A stretch of DNA of 49,075 nt from Acholeplasmatales bacterium (GCA_017462645.1 JAFTQR010000031.1:1-49075); one strand, 5' to 3'. Positions 8,217 to 17,996 are shown, counted from the first letter of the stretch. Program-made: numbers and translations. The notes: generated by a model from the sequence alone, not told the origin.

Positions 8217-8868
8217 CTTCATATCCCTCCATTATTTGAACACCACTACTACAGCCAATTCTTTCAGCACCTGCTAAAATCATTTCTTCAAATGCTTGTT
8301 TATTTCTTATACCACCTGATGCCTTTACCTTACAAGCACCATCAACTGCTTCCTTCATTAGCTTTACATCAGCTGCGGTAGCACCACCAGTACCAAAGCC
8401 AGTTGATGTTTTTACAAAATCAGCACCAGCCTTTGCAGCCATTTTACAAGCCATTATCTTTTCCTCATCAGTTAAATAGCATGTTTCAATAATAACCTTA
8501 ACTAAAACACCATTTGCAGCATCAACTACAGCTTTAATATCCTCATAAACTAATTCCCAATCAGCAGCCTTTGCAGCACCAACATTAATAACCATATCAA
8601 TTTCATCAGCACCATCTGCTATAGCTTGAGTTGTTTCAAATGCTTTAACCTCTTTAGTATTTGCACCTAAAGGGAAACCAATTACTGTACAAACCATAAC
8701 ATCAGTTCCATTTAATAGCTTATGTGCAAATGCAACATTAGCGGGATTAACACAAACTGATGCAAAATGATATTTATTTGCCTCATCACAAAGTTTTAAT
8801 ATATCATCAGGTGTTGCAGTTGCCTTTAATATATTATGATAAATATCTTTTTACTTATACTTTTTCAT
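8188..8868 (-). pseudogene. deoC: Deoxyribose-phosphate aldolase, 5' end damaged
   Basis: The frame from ATG 8868 to the stop at 8188 is 226 residues, a normal DeoC length, but codon 6 is TAA (8853-8851). After it the frame continues as [19 protein letters not shown], where DeoC has an IDHTLLK-type motif, so Asp and Thr of that motif are changed to Tyr and Asn. The only later ATG is at 8697, which would drop the first 57 residues of the TIM barrel. The catalytic region is intact: Asp in DEIDMVIN, Schiff-base Lys in [13 protein letters not shown], and Lys in VKASGGIRN. The last residues ([12 protein letters not shown]) are read out of frame through the start of deoD. No promoter is clear behind the upstream terminator. 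Loss of function is likely; use of a non-standard start is the alternative. Confidence 0.72.
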
Positions 8869-8892
8869 TCTCCATTTTTTATTTTATATAAA

Positions 8893-8928
8893 ATAAAGAG
8901 GCTGTAAATATCTCATTACAACCTCTTA
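8893..8928 (-). terminator. Terminator of the 284-residue protein gene
   Basis: The arms AAGAGG-x-TGTAA and TTACA-x-CCTCTT have one internal mismatch. On the minus strand they are followed by TATTTTATAT, a moderate T-tract. Confidence 0.6.
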
Positions 8929-8965
8929 ATTAACTATTTAGTAATATTAAGTTTAATTTGAGATA

Positions 8966-9820
8966 TTAAATATCTAAAATTTTATCTAAGGATAAATAGT
9001 TTAATGATACTGTTAATGGTGCAAATCTATCCTTAGTTAATATCTTGTGAAGCTTTTTAGCATTTTTCGCATCTAGCATCTGGATTACACCATAGCCATC
9101 GATAGGTCTAAATAGCTTTTCTGACTTCATCATTACCTCAGACATAGGTAAATATTTTTTAACCTTTCCATCATTTAGATATAAAATATCTACTGCTGGT
9201 GGTAGGATGAATGATGATTGACCATCCCATTCTACCGCTACGAATGCAGTTCTAGATTTTTCTGCATGTAGGAAATGATAATTTGATATATTAACCTTGT
9301 TTTTGTCTAATAATATTTCAAGTCTTGATCTTCTTTGTAGATAACCATAAACCTGAGTCATAGTTTGAGGGTCTAATCTATTATATTGAGCAACCTCATC
9401 CTCATTTTTACCAGCATATGCACGCTTCCAAGCATCAAATGCTTTAATCATCATTGATCTTCTAAATGGGCATACATCCTCATAGGCTTGGTTATAAACA
9501 TGGAATTTAAATTTCTTAACGATTTCTTCCATTATATCTAAAATTATTTCAACAGAGTAATTTGGTAACAATACATTGAACTCAACATAGAAATTTACAT
9601 CAAAGAATTTTGGATTTAATCTTTCTAGATGAGGAACTACAGATTTTGACGCCATAACAAATCTAGCCTCAAAATTTAGTATTGGATGATAATAAATAAA
9701 TATACGGTCGTCAAGCTTTTTTTCCATAGTTATATTTGGATTAGCTTGAAAATATGTAATTAAATCACTTTTTTCATAAATTCTAGTGCCTTCTTTTAAG
9801 AAATAAAAGCGAAAATCCAT
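8966..9820 (-). CDS. Conserved-looking soluble protein, unknown function
   Basis: The 284-residue product has no signal peptide, no membrane helix and no motif I can name. It is rich in aromatic and basic residues (for example FKFHVYNQAYEDVCPFRRS and YLQRRSRLEILLDKNK), with a beta-type pattern in the N-terminal half, and could be a cytoplasmic binding protein. AAGGTGGTGATG lies upstream of the ATG. A strong promoter (TTGACA-17-TAGAAT) and a terminator make it a single-gene unit between ileS and deoC. Confidence 0.7.
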   Translation of the reverse strand: MDFRFYFLKEGTRIYEKSDLITYFQANPNITMEKKLDDRIFIYYHPILNFEARFVMASKSVVPHLERLNPKFFDVNFYVEFNVLLPNYSVEIILDIMEEIVKKFKFHVYNQAYEDVCPFRRSMMIKAFDAWKRAYAGKNEDEVAQYNRLDPQTMTQVYGYLQRRSRLEILLDKNKVNISNYHFLHAEKSRTAFVAVEWDGQSSFILPPAVDILYLNDGKVKKYLPMSEVMMKSEKLFRPIDGYGVIQMLDAKNAKKLHKILTKDRFAPLTVSLNYLSLDKILDI

Positions 9821-9854
9821 ATCATCACCACCTTAAATCGAACTGTTTACTCTA

Positions 9855-9883
9855 ATTCTAACATTTTTTTTACATAATGTCAA
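9855..9883 (-). promoter_or_regulatory. Promoter of the 284-residue protein gene
   Basis: On the minus strand -35 TTGACA (9878-9883), a 17-bp spacer and -10 TAGAAT (9855-9860) lie about 35 bases upstream of the start codon. Confidence 0.75.
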
Positions 9884-9892
9884 AATCTAAGA

Positions 9893-12589
9893 TTATTTAG
9901 AAATAATTGTTTTACATCTTGGACATAGCTCATCCTCATCAACGAATGGGACAATCATCCAGCATCTAGCACATGTATGACCTTGTGCAGGTGCTACATC
10001 TACCTTGAATTCATTTCCGTCTTTAAATTCTAATTGTGAAACAATTAATAATTGAGCGGCTTGTTCCTTAATAGGCTCAAATACCTTTTTAGCATTACTA
10101 TCTAAAGTAATAGTAAGCTTAGCATTGAAGCTCTTACCAATAATCTTTTGGCTTCTTGCTTCCTCTAAAGCCTTTAATACGATGTCTCTATATTTCATAA
10201 ATTCATCTAAATTAGCCTCAAGGCTAGAGTCTAAATTAGAATCAACCTCTGGCATATTAGTTAAATATACATCCTCTGCTTGCTTATATTCTAAAGAATC
10301 ATATGCTTCAGACATAGTATGAGGAAGAATTGGAGTTAATAGCTTAATTAATGCATTTAAAATTTGATAGAAAACTGTTTGTGTAGATAATCTCTTATTT
10401 GATTTTGGATCTTCAATATATAAAATATCCTTAGTAAAGTCTAAATAGAATGCTGATAATGTATTTGCGATATAAGCATTAACATTTCTATATACCTCAC
10501 CAAAATCAAAATTATCATAATTATCTTTAATTTGCTTAATAAACTTTTGAAGCTTAATATACATATATTTATCTACTTCCTCGAGCTTATCATAAGGTAA
10601 TGAATCACTAGTATTGAAGTCAGATGTATTAGTTAATAAGAATCTTAATGTATTTCTAATCTTACGATATGATTCAGATACTTGCTTTAGAATATCTTTA
10701 GATAAAGGCATATCAGCACGATATTCGATAGATGCAACCCATAATCTTAGGATATCAGCACCTGATTCATTACATACCTTAATAGGATCAACTGTATTAC
10801 CTAAAGACTTAGACATCTTTCTTCCTTCACCATCTAATGTGAAGCCATGAGATACTACTGTCTTATATGGTGCAACACCAGTTGTAGCAACACCTGTAAT
10901 AATTGATGAATTAAACCAACCTCTATATTGATCTGAGCCCTCTAAATATAAATCTGCAGGATATTGTAATCCTCTTCTCTTAAGTAACATGTATGATGAG
11001 CCTGAATCAAACCAAACATCCATAATATCTGTTTCTTTTCTAAAGATTCCGTTAGGGCTACCAGGATGAGTAAAGCCCTCAGGTAATAAATCCTTAGCTT
11101 CTCTTTCAAACCAAACATTAGATCCATATTGTCCAAATAATTCAGCAACATGCTTTAAAACGTCTTGATCAATAATTTCTTGATCATTTTCAGCATAGAA
11201 TACTGGAATAGGTACACCCCAAGCTCTTTGACGAGAAATACACCAATCATGTCTATCCTTAATCATATTAGAAATACGTACATCACCCCATTTTGGATTC
11301 CATGTTACATTTCCAATAGCTTTTAGGATATCATCCTTAATTGGATCAATAGATGCAAACCATTGAGGAGTGGCTCTAAAGATTACAGGCTTCTTAGTTC
11401 TCCAGTCATGAGGATAGCTATGGCAAATCTTAACACATTTCATTAAGCATCCACAAGCATCCATGTCCTTGATAACTTCTTCATTACAGTTGGCATAGAA
11501 CATTCCCTCATATCTACCTGCTTCCTTCATCATATAACCCTTTGAATCAACAGGACATAAAATATCTAAGCCATATTGCTTACCAACCATAAAGTCATCC
11601 TCACCATGACCAGGAGCGATATGAACTAAACCAGTACCATCTGTAGTTGATACATAATCACCTAAAATACATGGTGATACTCTATCATATAATGGATGCT
11701 TATATTTTAAGCCTTCTAATTCTGTACCCTTATGATAGCTTATAATTTCAACATTTCCTAATTCTAATAATTCAGTAAGCTTTTCTAATAGCTCTCTACC
11801 AAAGATAAATTTACCCTTTTCAGTATTAGCTACAACATATTCAATTTGAGGACCAGCACATACTGCAAGGTTTGCAGGTAATGTCCATGGTGTTGTAGTC
11901 CAAACTAGGAATGCAGCATCCTTAAATGCTTCACTGCCCTCTACTACTGGTAGCTTAAAGTAAATTGATGAATCCTCTTTATCCTTATATTCAATTTCAG
12001 CCTCTGCTAAGGCAGATTCACTAGATGGTGACCAATATACTGGCTTTAAGCCCTTATAAATTAAACCTCTTTCAGCCATTTTAGCAAATACTAAAATTTG
12101 ATCACGCTCAAAGTCATGCTGTAATGTAATATATGGATTTTCATAATCAGCTAAAACACCTAGACGCTTAAAGCCCTTCTTTTGACGTTCAACCTGCTTA
12201 TAAGCATATTCAGTACATAAATCTCTAAATTCAGCTGTAGTTTTATCCTTACGAGATACACCAGCCTTTTGTAATGCATTTTCAATTGGTAAGCCATGAG
12301 TATCCCATCCAGGAATATATACTGACTTATATCCATTCATATTCTTATATCTTACAACAAAATCTTTAAGGATTTTATTTAAAGCATGACCTAAATGGAT
12401 ATCACCATTTGCATATGGAGGGCCATCATGTAATGTATATTCTCTTTTACCCTCATTCATTGCTATTCTTTTATTATAAAGATCCATCTTTTCCCATTTT
12501 TCTTGAATTAATGGTTCCTTATTATTAAGATTACCTCTCATTTCAAAGCTTGTTTTACCCATATATAGGGTATCCTTATAGTCCTTCAT
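9893..12589 (-). CDS. ileS: Isoleucyl-tRNA synthetase
   Basis: IleS charges tRNA-Ile and edits mis-charged valine. The 898-residue protein shows the HIGH motif (PYANGDIHLGHALNKILKD, about residues 57-75), PGWDTHGLPIE, editing-domain WTTTPWTLPAN, SRQRAWGVPIPVFY, DVWFDSGSSY, the KMSKS motif (EGRKMSKSLGN) and a C-terminal zinc finger (CARCW and CPRC). That is the bacterial type-1 IleS domain order and normal length. Transcription is controlled by the T-box leader directly upstream. Confidence 0.98.
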   Translation of the reverse strand: MKDYKDTLYMGKTSFEMRGNLNNKEPLIQEKWEKMDLYNKRIAMNEGKREYTLHDGPPYANGDIHLGHALNKILKDFVVRYKNMNGYKSVYIPGWDTHGLPIENALQKAGVSRKDKTTAEFRDLCTEYAYKQVERQKKGFKRLGVLADYENPYITLQHDFERDQILVFAKMAERGLIYKGLKPVYWSPSSESALAEAEIEYKDKEDSSIYFKLPVVEGSEAFKDAAFLVWTTTPWTLPANLAVCAGPQIEYVVANTEKGKFIFGRELLEKLTELLELGNVEIISYHKGTELEGLKYKHPLYDRVSPCILGDYVSTTDGTGLVHIAPGHGEDDFMVGKQYGLDILCPVDSKGYMMKEAGRYEGMFYANCNEEVIKDMDACGCLMKCVKICHSYPHDWRTKKPVIFRATPQWFASIDPIKDDILKAIGNVTWNPKWGDVRISNMIKDRHDWCISRQRAWGVPIPVFYAENDQEIIDQDVLKHVAELFGQYGSNVWFEREAKDLLPEGFTHPGSPNGIFRKETDIMDVWFDSGSSYMLLKRRGLQYPADLYLEGSDQYRGWFNSSIITGVATTGVAPYKTVVSHGFTLDGEGRKMSKSLGNTVDPIKVCNESGADILRLWVASIEYRADMPLSKDILKQVSESYRKIRNTLRFLLTNTSDFNTSDSLPYDKLEEVDKYMYIKLQKFIKQIKDNYDNFDFGEVYRNVNAYIANTLSAFYLDFTKDILYIEDPKSNKRLSTQTVFYQILNALIKLLTPILPHTMSEAYDSLEYKQAEDVYLTNMPEVDSNLDSSLEANLDEFMKYRDIVLKALEEARSQKIIGKSFNAKLTITLDSNAKKVFEPIKEQAAQLLIVSQLEFKDGNEFKVDVAPAQGHTCARCWMIVPFVDEDELCPRCKTIISK

Positions 12590-12602
12590 TCTCTCTTCCT
12601 CC

Positions 12603-12837
12603 TAAAATATAAAAAGTCCTTAGATTAATCTAAGGACGAATTATCGCGGTACCACCTTAGTTCTATATAAATATTATATAGCACTCATTAATCTGTAACG
12701 TAGATATACGAATATGACTTATCCTCATATCAGCTCCACCATTGATACTAATAAACCCATTCTACTGCTTTTCACCTACCAGCAGCTCTCTAAAACCTGT
12801 AATTTATTACGGATGGCATCTAAGCTTTTATAATATA
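12603..12837 (-). promoter_or_regulatory. T-box riboswitch of ileS
   Basis: The conserved T-box AAGGTGGTACCGCG is at 12645-12658 on the minus strand. A terminator follows (perfect 22-nt palindrome 12616-12637, then TTTTTATATTTT). CTAAGG at the T-box side can pair with CCTTAG of the terminator arm, giving the antiterminator. Upstream stem I carries the AGAGAGCTGCTGGT and AGGTG-AAAAGCAG elements, and an ATC isoleucine codon at 12746-12744 is a good specifier candidate. Uncharged tRNA-Ile would favour read-through into ileS. Confidence 0.93.
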
Positions 12838-12844
12838 CATTAGA

Positions 12845-12873
12845 ATTATACTATTATTATTTACTAAAGTAAA
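12845..12873 (-). promoter_or_regulatory. Promoter of the T-box/ileS transcript
   Basis: TTTACT (12868-12873), a 17-bp spacer and a perfect TATAAT (12845-12850) stand directly before the leader on the minus strand. Confidence 0.65.
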
Positions 12874-12884
12874 TAGTAAAATAT

Positions 12885-12912
12885 AAGAAAAAAGGCTTTT
12901 TTCAAGCCTTAT
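12885..12912 (-). terminator. Terminator of the ABC exporter operon
   Basis: AAGGCTT and AAGCCTT form a short stem around a small A-rich loop, followed on the minus strand by TTTTTCTTAT; the stem begins in the last codons of the exporter gene. Confidence 0.75.
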
Positions 12913-14864
12913 TCTAATTCAAACGCACCAGTATATAATTGATAATAAGTACCTTTTTCCTCTATTAAGGAATCATGGTTACCTCTTTCAATGATTCTAC
13001 CTTGGTCTAAAACCATAATACAATCAGAATCTCTTACTGTAGATAATCTATGAGCAATAACAAATACAGTTCTACCCTTCATTAGCTTATCCATACCATC
13101 TGATACTAAAGCCTCAGTTCTTGTATCAATTGATGATGTGGCTTCATCTAAAATCATAACTGGAGCATCAGCACAAGCCGCTCTAGCAATTGATAATAGC
13201 TGTCTTTGTCCCTGAGATAAATTAGCACCATCATGAGTAAGCATTGTATTAAATCCATTTGGCAATCTTGTGATAAAATCATAAGCATTAGCTATTTTAG
13301 CTGCCTCATATACCTCTTCATCTGTAGCATCTAATCTACCATATCTTATATTTTTCATTACTGTACCAGTAAATAGGTTAGTATCCTGTAAAACTATACC
13401 AAGTGATCTTCTTAGATCATCCTTTTTAATTTTATTGATATTAATTCCATCATATCTTACCTTACCATCAGCAATATCATAGAATCTATTAATTAGATTA
13501 GTTATTGTTGTCTTACCTGCACCTGTAGCACCTACAAATGCAATTTTTTGACCTGGCCTTGCATAAACTGATACATCATGTAAAACCATTTTATCAGGGA
13601 AATAACCAAAATCAACATTTTCTAAAACTATATCACCCTTAAGCTCATGATATGTAATTGTACCATCAGCCTGATGAGGATGCTTCCATGCCCAATGTCC
13701 TGTTCTTTCATTTGTTTCAGTTATATTACCATTTTCATCTATATTACATCTAACTAAAGTAACATAGCCATTATCAACCTCTGGTGCTTGATTAATTAGC
13801 TCAAAGCATCTACCAGCACCAGCCATTGCCATAGCAATCATAGATATTTGTTGAGATACTTGAGCAATTGATTGACTAAAATGTTTACTCATACCTAAAA
13901 ATGCCGTAACTACGCCAATTTGTAAAATTGGCTCAGCCTGACCCATAAATGTTGCTAGACTTAAATTATAAGCCTCCTTAGTTACTAATATAAATCCAAC
14001 TCCAGCAATTATTATATATACTAAATTACCAAAATTATTTAATATTGGCATTAATATATTTCCATAATAATTAGCTTTTTTAGCATCAATAAATAATTGT
14101 TCATTTATTTTATCAAATGATTCTTTAGCTTCTTCCTCATGGTTAAATACCTTAACCACCTTTTGACCATTCATCATTTCTTCAACATATCCCTCTAAGG
14201 CACCAGTTGAGATTTGCATTTTCATAAAATGCTTAGCTGAATTTGAGCCCACACTCTTAATAATTCTAATAATTACAAATACACCAGTAAATGAAATTAA
14301 CGCAAGCCAAATACTAAAATATAGCATTAATGAAACAATTGTAATAATTGATACTGCAGTTGTAATGATTTGAATTAATGTTTGAGAAATAAATTGTCTA
14401 ACAGCATCAACATCATTAGTATATCTTGACATAATATCGCCATGTGGATTTCTATCAAAATATCTAATAGGTAATGTTTCCATTTTAGTAAACATATCTT
14501 TTCTTAAATGATTTAAGAAGCCTTGGCTTACTCTTGCCATTATTTGTGTATAAATTAATGTAGATATAATACCTATTCCATATACTATACACATTGTAGT
14601 TAATATTTGATATAGCTTATCATCAACATCCTTGAAGGTTAATAATGAATCCTCCTTTAATACAGGAGCAATAACATCATCAATGATAGATGATAAGAAA
14701 ATTGATGCTGACGAACCAATAATTCCACAAATTATAACACATATAATTACAATAATCATTGGTACTTTATAATATTTAAATAAATAGCCTAAAAGCTTTG
14801 GAATAACCTTTATATTGTCCTTACTTAGCTTTCTAGCTCCTTTTTGATTAGATTTAACAGCCAT
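12909..14864 (-). CDS. Heterodimeric ABC exporter, subunit with catalytic site
   Basis: This 651-residue half-transporter has six membrane helices (about residues 30-340) and a C-terminal ATPase. The ATPase has Walker A GATGAGKTT, Walker B VMILDEATSS with the catalytic Glu, and the switch His in AHRLS. Its signature is LSQGQ rather than LSGGQ, as expected for the subunit that completes the degenerate site of its partner. A 40-50 residue insert before the ATPase (TGHWAWKHPHQADG region) is typical of the larger subunit of TM287/288- and LmrCD-type exporters. Its start shares one base with the stop of the partner. Drug or lipid export is likely, but the substrate cannot be read. Confidence 0.93.
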   Translation of the reverse strand: MAVKSNQKGARKLSKDNIKVIPKLLGYLFKYYKVPMIIVIICVIICGIIGSSASIFLSSIIDDVIAPVLKEDSLLTFKDVDDKLYQILTTMCIVYGIGIISTLIYTQIMARVSQGFLNHLRKDMFTKMETLPIRYFDRNPHGDIMSRYTNDVDAVRQFISQTLIQIITTAVSIITIVSLMLYFSIWLALISFTGVFVIIRIIKSVGSNSAKHFMKMQISTGALEGYVEEMMNGQKVVKVFNHEEEAKESFDKINEQLFIDAKKANYYGNILMPILNNFGNLVYIIIAGVGFILVTKEAYNLSLATFMGQAEPILQIGVVTAFLGMSKHFSQSIAQVSQQISMIAMAMAGAGRCFELINQAPEVDNGYVTLVRCNIDENGNITETNERTGHWAWKHPHQADGTITYHELKGDIVLENVDFGYFPDKMVLHDVSVYARPGQKIAFVGATGAGKTTITNLINRFYDIADGKVRYDGININKIKKDDLRRSLGIVLQDTNLFTGTVMKNIRYGRLDATDEEVYEAAKIANAYDFITRLPNGFNTMLTHDGANLSQGQRQLLSIARAACADAPVMILDEATSSIDTRTEALVSDGMDKLMKGRTVFVIAHRLSTVRDSDCIMVLDQGRIIERGNHDSLIEEKGTYYQLYTGAFELE

Positions 14865-16612
14865 TATAAAGCACCTCCTTCATTAGAGGAAATTTTATTT
14901 TGAATGTCATGTACCTCTTTATAAATTTGATTATTAGCTAATAATTCATCGTGTGATCCAATACCATCAATATGTCCACCATCTAATACAATAATAATAT
15001 CTGCATCACTTACTGAAGATATTCTTTGAGCAATAATTATTTTAGTAGTATCAGGTAAATATTTTTTAAAGCTTGAGCGAATAATTGCATCAGTTTTAGT
15101 ATCAACAGCACTTGTTGAATCATCTAAAATTAAGATTTTAGGTGATTTTAATAATGCTCTTGCGATACATAATCTTTGTTTTTGACCACCAGATACATTA
15201 GTACCACCTTGGTCAATATGAGTTTCATATTTATCAGGGAATCTATTAATAAATTCATCAGCACAGGCTAGATGACATACATGCTCTAGCTCCTGTTGTG
15301 TTGCATCCTTCTTACCCCATCTTAAATTCTCAGCTATTGTACCTGAGAATAAAACATTCTTTTGTAATACAACTGAAACCATATCTCTTAATGTTTTTAA
15401 ATCATATTCCTTAACATTTTTACCAGCTACTAATAATTCACCCTCAGTAACATCATATAATCTAGAAATTAAATTAACTAATGTTGTTTTGGCAGAGCCA
15501 GTACCACCAATAATACCTACTGTAGCACCAGATGGAATACTTAAATTTATATTTTCTAATGCGAATTTTTCTGCTTTTGTACTATATTTAAATGAAACAT
15601 TCTTAAACTCAATTGAACCATTATTAATTTCATAAATAGGATTTTCTGGATTCTTTAGAGTACTTTCTTCTTTTAATACCTCTGCAATTCTTTTACCACC
15701 AGACATAGAAATACTTATCATTACAAATATAAAATTCAAAAACATAATGGCATTTAATATTTGTATGTTATAAGTTAATAAAGCTTGTAAATCACCAACA
15801 TTTAAATCTAGTCCCCATGTATCTAATATTATATGAGCACCTAAAATACAAACAATAATTAAGGTAATATTCATTGCAAAATTCATAACTGGAGAATTAA
15901 TCGCAACAATTCTTTCTGCTTTAGTAAAATCATTACATACCTCATCAGCAGCTTTATCGAATTTATCTTGCTCATAATCCTCTCTTACATATGTTTTTAC
16001 TACTCTTATACCATTAATATTTTCTTGAATAGATTCATTTAATTTATCATATTTCTTAAATACCTTATCAAATAATGGCATAGCACATTTAGCAACAATA
16101 AAGAAGCTTAAGGCAACTAATGGAGCGATACATAAAATAATACCTGCTATTTTAGCATTTAAAGTAAATGCCATTATAATAGAAAATATTAGCATTAAAG
16201 GAGAACGAACAGCCGTTCTTATGATCATACCATATGACATTTGAACATTGGCTACATCTGTAGTCATTCTAGTTACTAATGATGATGCACTAAATTTATC
16301 TATATTTTCAAATGAGAAATCCTGTATCTTATAATATAAATCATGTCTTAAATTTTTTGCAAATCCTGATGCTGCCTCTGCAGCATATTTTGCGGATAAA
16401 AAACCAAATAATAAACCTAATGATGCTAATACTACTAAAGCTATCATTAAATAAATCATTATTTTTATATTATTATCCTCCATTCTATTTATTAGCTCAG
16501 CTGTTAATAATGGTAAGCAGCATTCCATTATAACCTCTAAAGTAACAAATAAAGGAGTTAAAATACTAGCTTTTTTATATTCTCTAATACTTTTCATTAA
16601 TATTTTGAACAT
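14864..16612 (-). CDS. Heterodimeric ABC exporter, degenerate-site subunit
   Basis: The 582-residue half-transporter has six N-terminal membrane helices and an ATPase with altered catalytic residues: Walker A is GGTGSAKTT (Ala replaces Gly before Lys), Walker B is ILILDDSTSA (Asp in place of Glu) and the switch is IIAQRIS (Gln for His), while the signature VSGGQ is normal. This is the pattern of heterodimeric exporters in which only one of two ATP sites is fully active. It is the first gene of a two-gene operon with a strong promoter and GGAGTG before the ATG. Confidence 0.93.
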   Translation of the reverse strand: MFKILMKSIREYKKASILTPLFVTLEVIMECCLPLLTAELINRMEDNNIKIMIYLMIALVVLASLGLLFGFLSAKYAAEAASGFAKNLRHDLYYKIQDFSFENIDKFSASSLVTRMTTDVANVQMSYGMIIRTAVRSPLMLIFSIIMAFTLNAKIAGIILCIAPLVALSFFIVAKCAMPLFDKVFKKYDKLNESIQENINGIRVVKTYVREDYEQDKFDKAADEVCNDFTKAERIVAINSPVMNFAMNITLIIVCILGAHIILDTWGLDLNVGDLQALLTYNIQILNAIMFLNFIFVMISISMSGGKRIAEVLKEESTLKNPENPIYEINNGSIEFKNVSFKYSTKAEKFALENINLSIPSGATVGIIGGTGSAKTTLVNLISRLYDVTEGELLVAGKNVKEYDLKTLRDMVSVVLQKNVLFSGTIAENLRWGKKDATQQELEHVCHLACADEFINRFPDKYETHIDQGGTNVSGGQKQRLCIARALLKSPKILILDDSTSAVDTKTDAIIRSSFKKYLPDTTKIIIAQRISSVSDADIIIVLDGGHIDGIGSHDELLANNQIYKEVHDIQNKISSNEGGAL

Positions 16613-16643
16613 AACATCACTCCTTTTTTAAATCAACAAAACA

Positions 16644-16672
16644 ATTATATTACTCTAATAATTTCAAGTCAA
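16644..16672 (-). promoter_or_regulatory. Promoter of the ABC exporter operon
   Basis: TTGACT (16667-16672), a 17-bp spacer and a perfect TATAAT (16644-16649) lie about 30 bases upstream of the first gene. Confidence 0.8.
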
Positions 16673-16689
16673 TATTTTATTTATAAAAT

Positions 16690-16717
16690 ATTAAAAAATA
16701 ACAGGTTACCCTGTTAT
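16690..16717 (-). terminator. Terminator of ridA
   Basis: ATAACAGG and CCTGTTAT form an 8-bp stem with a 4-nt loop, followed on the minus strand by TTTTTTAA. The ridA stop codon lies in the stem. Confidence 0.75.
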
Positions 16718-17085
16718 ATTTTAGCAACTGCTTCTATTTCAATTAATCCATCCTTAGGAAGCCTTGAAACTTCTACTAAGCTTCTTGCAGGACTATTAAT
16801 AAAATATTTAGCATAAATTTCATTAATTTTTCCAAAATCATTTATATCCTTAACAAATACAGTAGTCTTTATTACATTTTCAATACTTGTATTTGCTTCC
16901 TCTAAAATGGCTATTATATTTTTAATTGCTTGATGAGTCTGGTCTTCTATTTTATTACCAGCAAATAAGCCTGTTTCAGGATTAATACCTAATTGACCAC
17001 TTGTATATATAATATTATTTATTACTATTGCTTGGCTATATGGACCAATAGCCTTTGGTGCTTTATTTGTATCAATTTTTTTCAT
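16714..17085 (-). CDS. ridA: RidA enamine/imine deaminase
   Basis: RidA hydrolyses reactive enamine/imine products of PLP enzymes such as 2-aminoacrylate. The 123-residue protein has the family N-terminus APKAIGPYSQAIV, TSGQLGINPETG, and near the end ARSLVEVSRLPKDGLIEIEAVA with the conserved Arg and Glu. I set the start at the ATG at 17085 (MKKIDTN): GGAGG lies 8 nt upstream of it, whereas the alternative upstream TTG at 17100 would place the Shine-Dalgarno sequence inside the gene. It is a single-gene unit divergent from purC. Confidence 0.93.
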   Translation of the reverse strand: MKKIDTNKAPKAIGPYSQAIVINNIIYTSGQLGINPETGLFAGNKIEDQTHQAIKNIIAILEEANTSIENVIKTTVFVKDINDFGKINEIYAKYFINSPARSLVEVSRLPKDGLIEIEAVAKI

Positions 17086-17269
17086 AATTTTAACCTCCAA
17101 GATAATTATATTATTTTAAAATAATAAAGTCTAGAAAAATGTCGAATATTGTATAATGAAAAAATATGAAAAAAATATGAAATCACAATAAAAAAATATT
17201 GTAAATCAATGCATTTTGTGGTAAATTATTTTCGTAATAAAAAATTTTTATTATAGGAAGGGATAGGAA

Positions 17270-17953
17270 ATGAAAAAGATTTACGAAGGTAAGACTAAAA
17301 ATGTATATGGTCTTGAAAATGGAAATGTTTTATTAAAGTTTAAGGATGATTGTACAGGTAAGGACGGAGTGTTCGATCCAGGTGAGAATTCAGTTGGATT
17401 AACTATTGAAGGTATTGGTAAGGCTAATCTTCAAACTTCTGTTTATTACTTTGAATTATTAAAGCAAGCTGGTATTAAGACTCACTATGTTAGCGCAAAT
17501 ATTGAAGAGGCTACTATGGAGGTTTTACCTGCAACAGTATTTGGTCATGGTTTAGAAGTTATTTGTCGTTTAGTTGCTACAGGTAGCTTTATTCGTAGAT
17601 ATGGTGAATATATTAAGAATGGTACACCTCTTGAGGGCGGATATGTTGAATGTACATTTAAAAATGATGCATTAGGTGATCCATTAGTTACTTCTGAGGG
17701 ATTAGCTGCATTAGGTGTTATGACTCCTGAAATGTTTGCAAGCATGAAAGAACAAACATTAAAAATTACTAAGATTGTTGCTGATGATTTAAAAACATTA
17801 GGATTAGACTTATGGGATATTAAGTTTGAATTTGGTTACAACAATAATGAAGTTATTTTAATTGATGAAATTGCATCAGGTAATATGCGTGTTTATAAGG
17901 ACGGAAAGATTGTTGATCCTGTTGAATTAACAAAGATTATTAATAACCGTTAA
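17270..17953 (+). CDS. purC: SAICAR synthetase
   Basis: PurC joins CAIR and aspartate, using ATP, to make SAICAR in purine synthesis. The 227-residue product has [64 protein letters not shown] and [13 protein letters not shown], the order of the family. Length is normal. GGAAGG and AGGA precede the ATG. It stands alone: no other purine synthesis gene is near, so it is outside the usual pur operon. The upstream gap (17101-17269) is AT-rich and holds promoter-like TATAAT at 17152-17157 without a convincing -35. Confidence 0.94.
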   Translation: MKKIYEGKTKNVYGLENGNVLLKFKDDCTGKDGVFDPGENSVGLTIEGIGKANLQTSVYYFELLKQAGIKTHYVSANIEEATMEVLPATVFGHGLEVICRLVATGSFIRRYGEYIKNGTPLEGGYVECTFKNDALGDPLVTSEGLAALGVMTPEMFASMKEQTLKITKIVADDLKTLGLDLWDIKFEFGYNNNEVILIDEIASGNMRVYKDGKIVDPVELTKIINNR

Positions 17954-17957
17954 TCGT

Positions 17958-17993
17958 AAAGGAGATTGATTTATGATTCAATCTCCTTTTAAT
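17958..17993 (+). terminator. Terminator of purC
   Basis: A 12-bp stem (AAAGGAGATTGA with TCAATCTCCTTT) is followed by TTTAATTTTC; it lies between the convergent purC and carboxypeptidase genes. Confidence 0.82.
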
Positions 17994-17996
17994 TTT

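Noticed and set aside
10125-11151. Frames of 65-78 codons inside ileS, both strands
   Set aside because: They lie fully inside ileS, which has all its family motifs, and have no ribosome sites.
17129-17240. PurR-type boxes upstream of purC (CGAATATT at 17143, ATTTTCGTAAT at 17229)
   Set aside because: The two half-sites are about 85 bases apart and not in the usual 16-17 bp inverted spacing; the match is weak.
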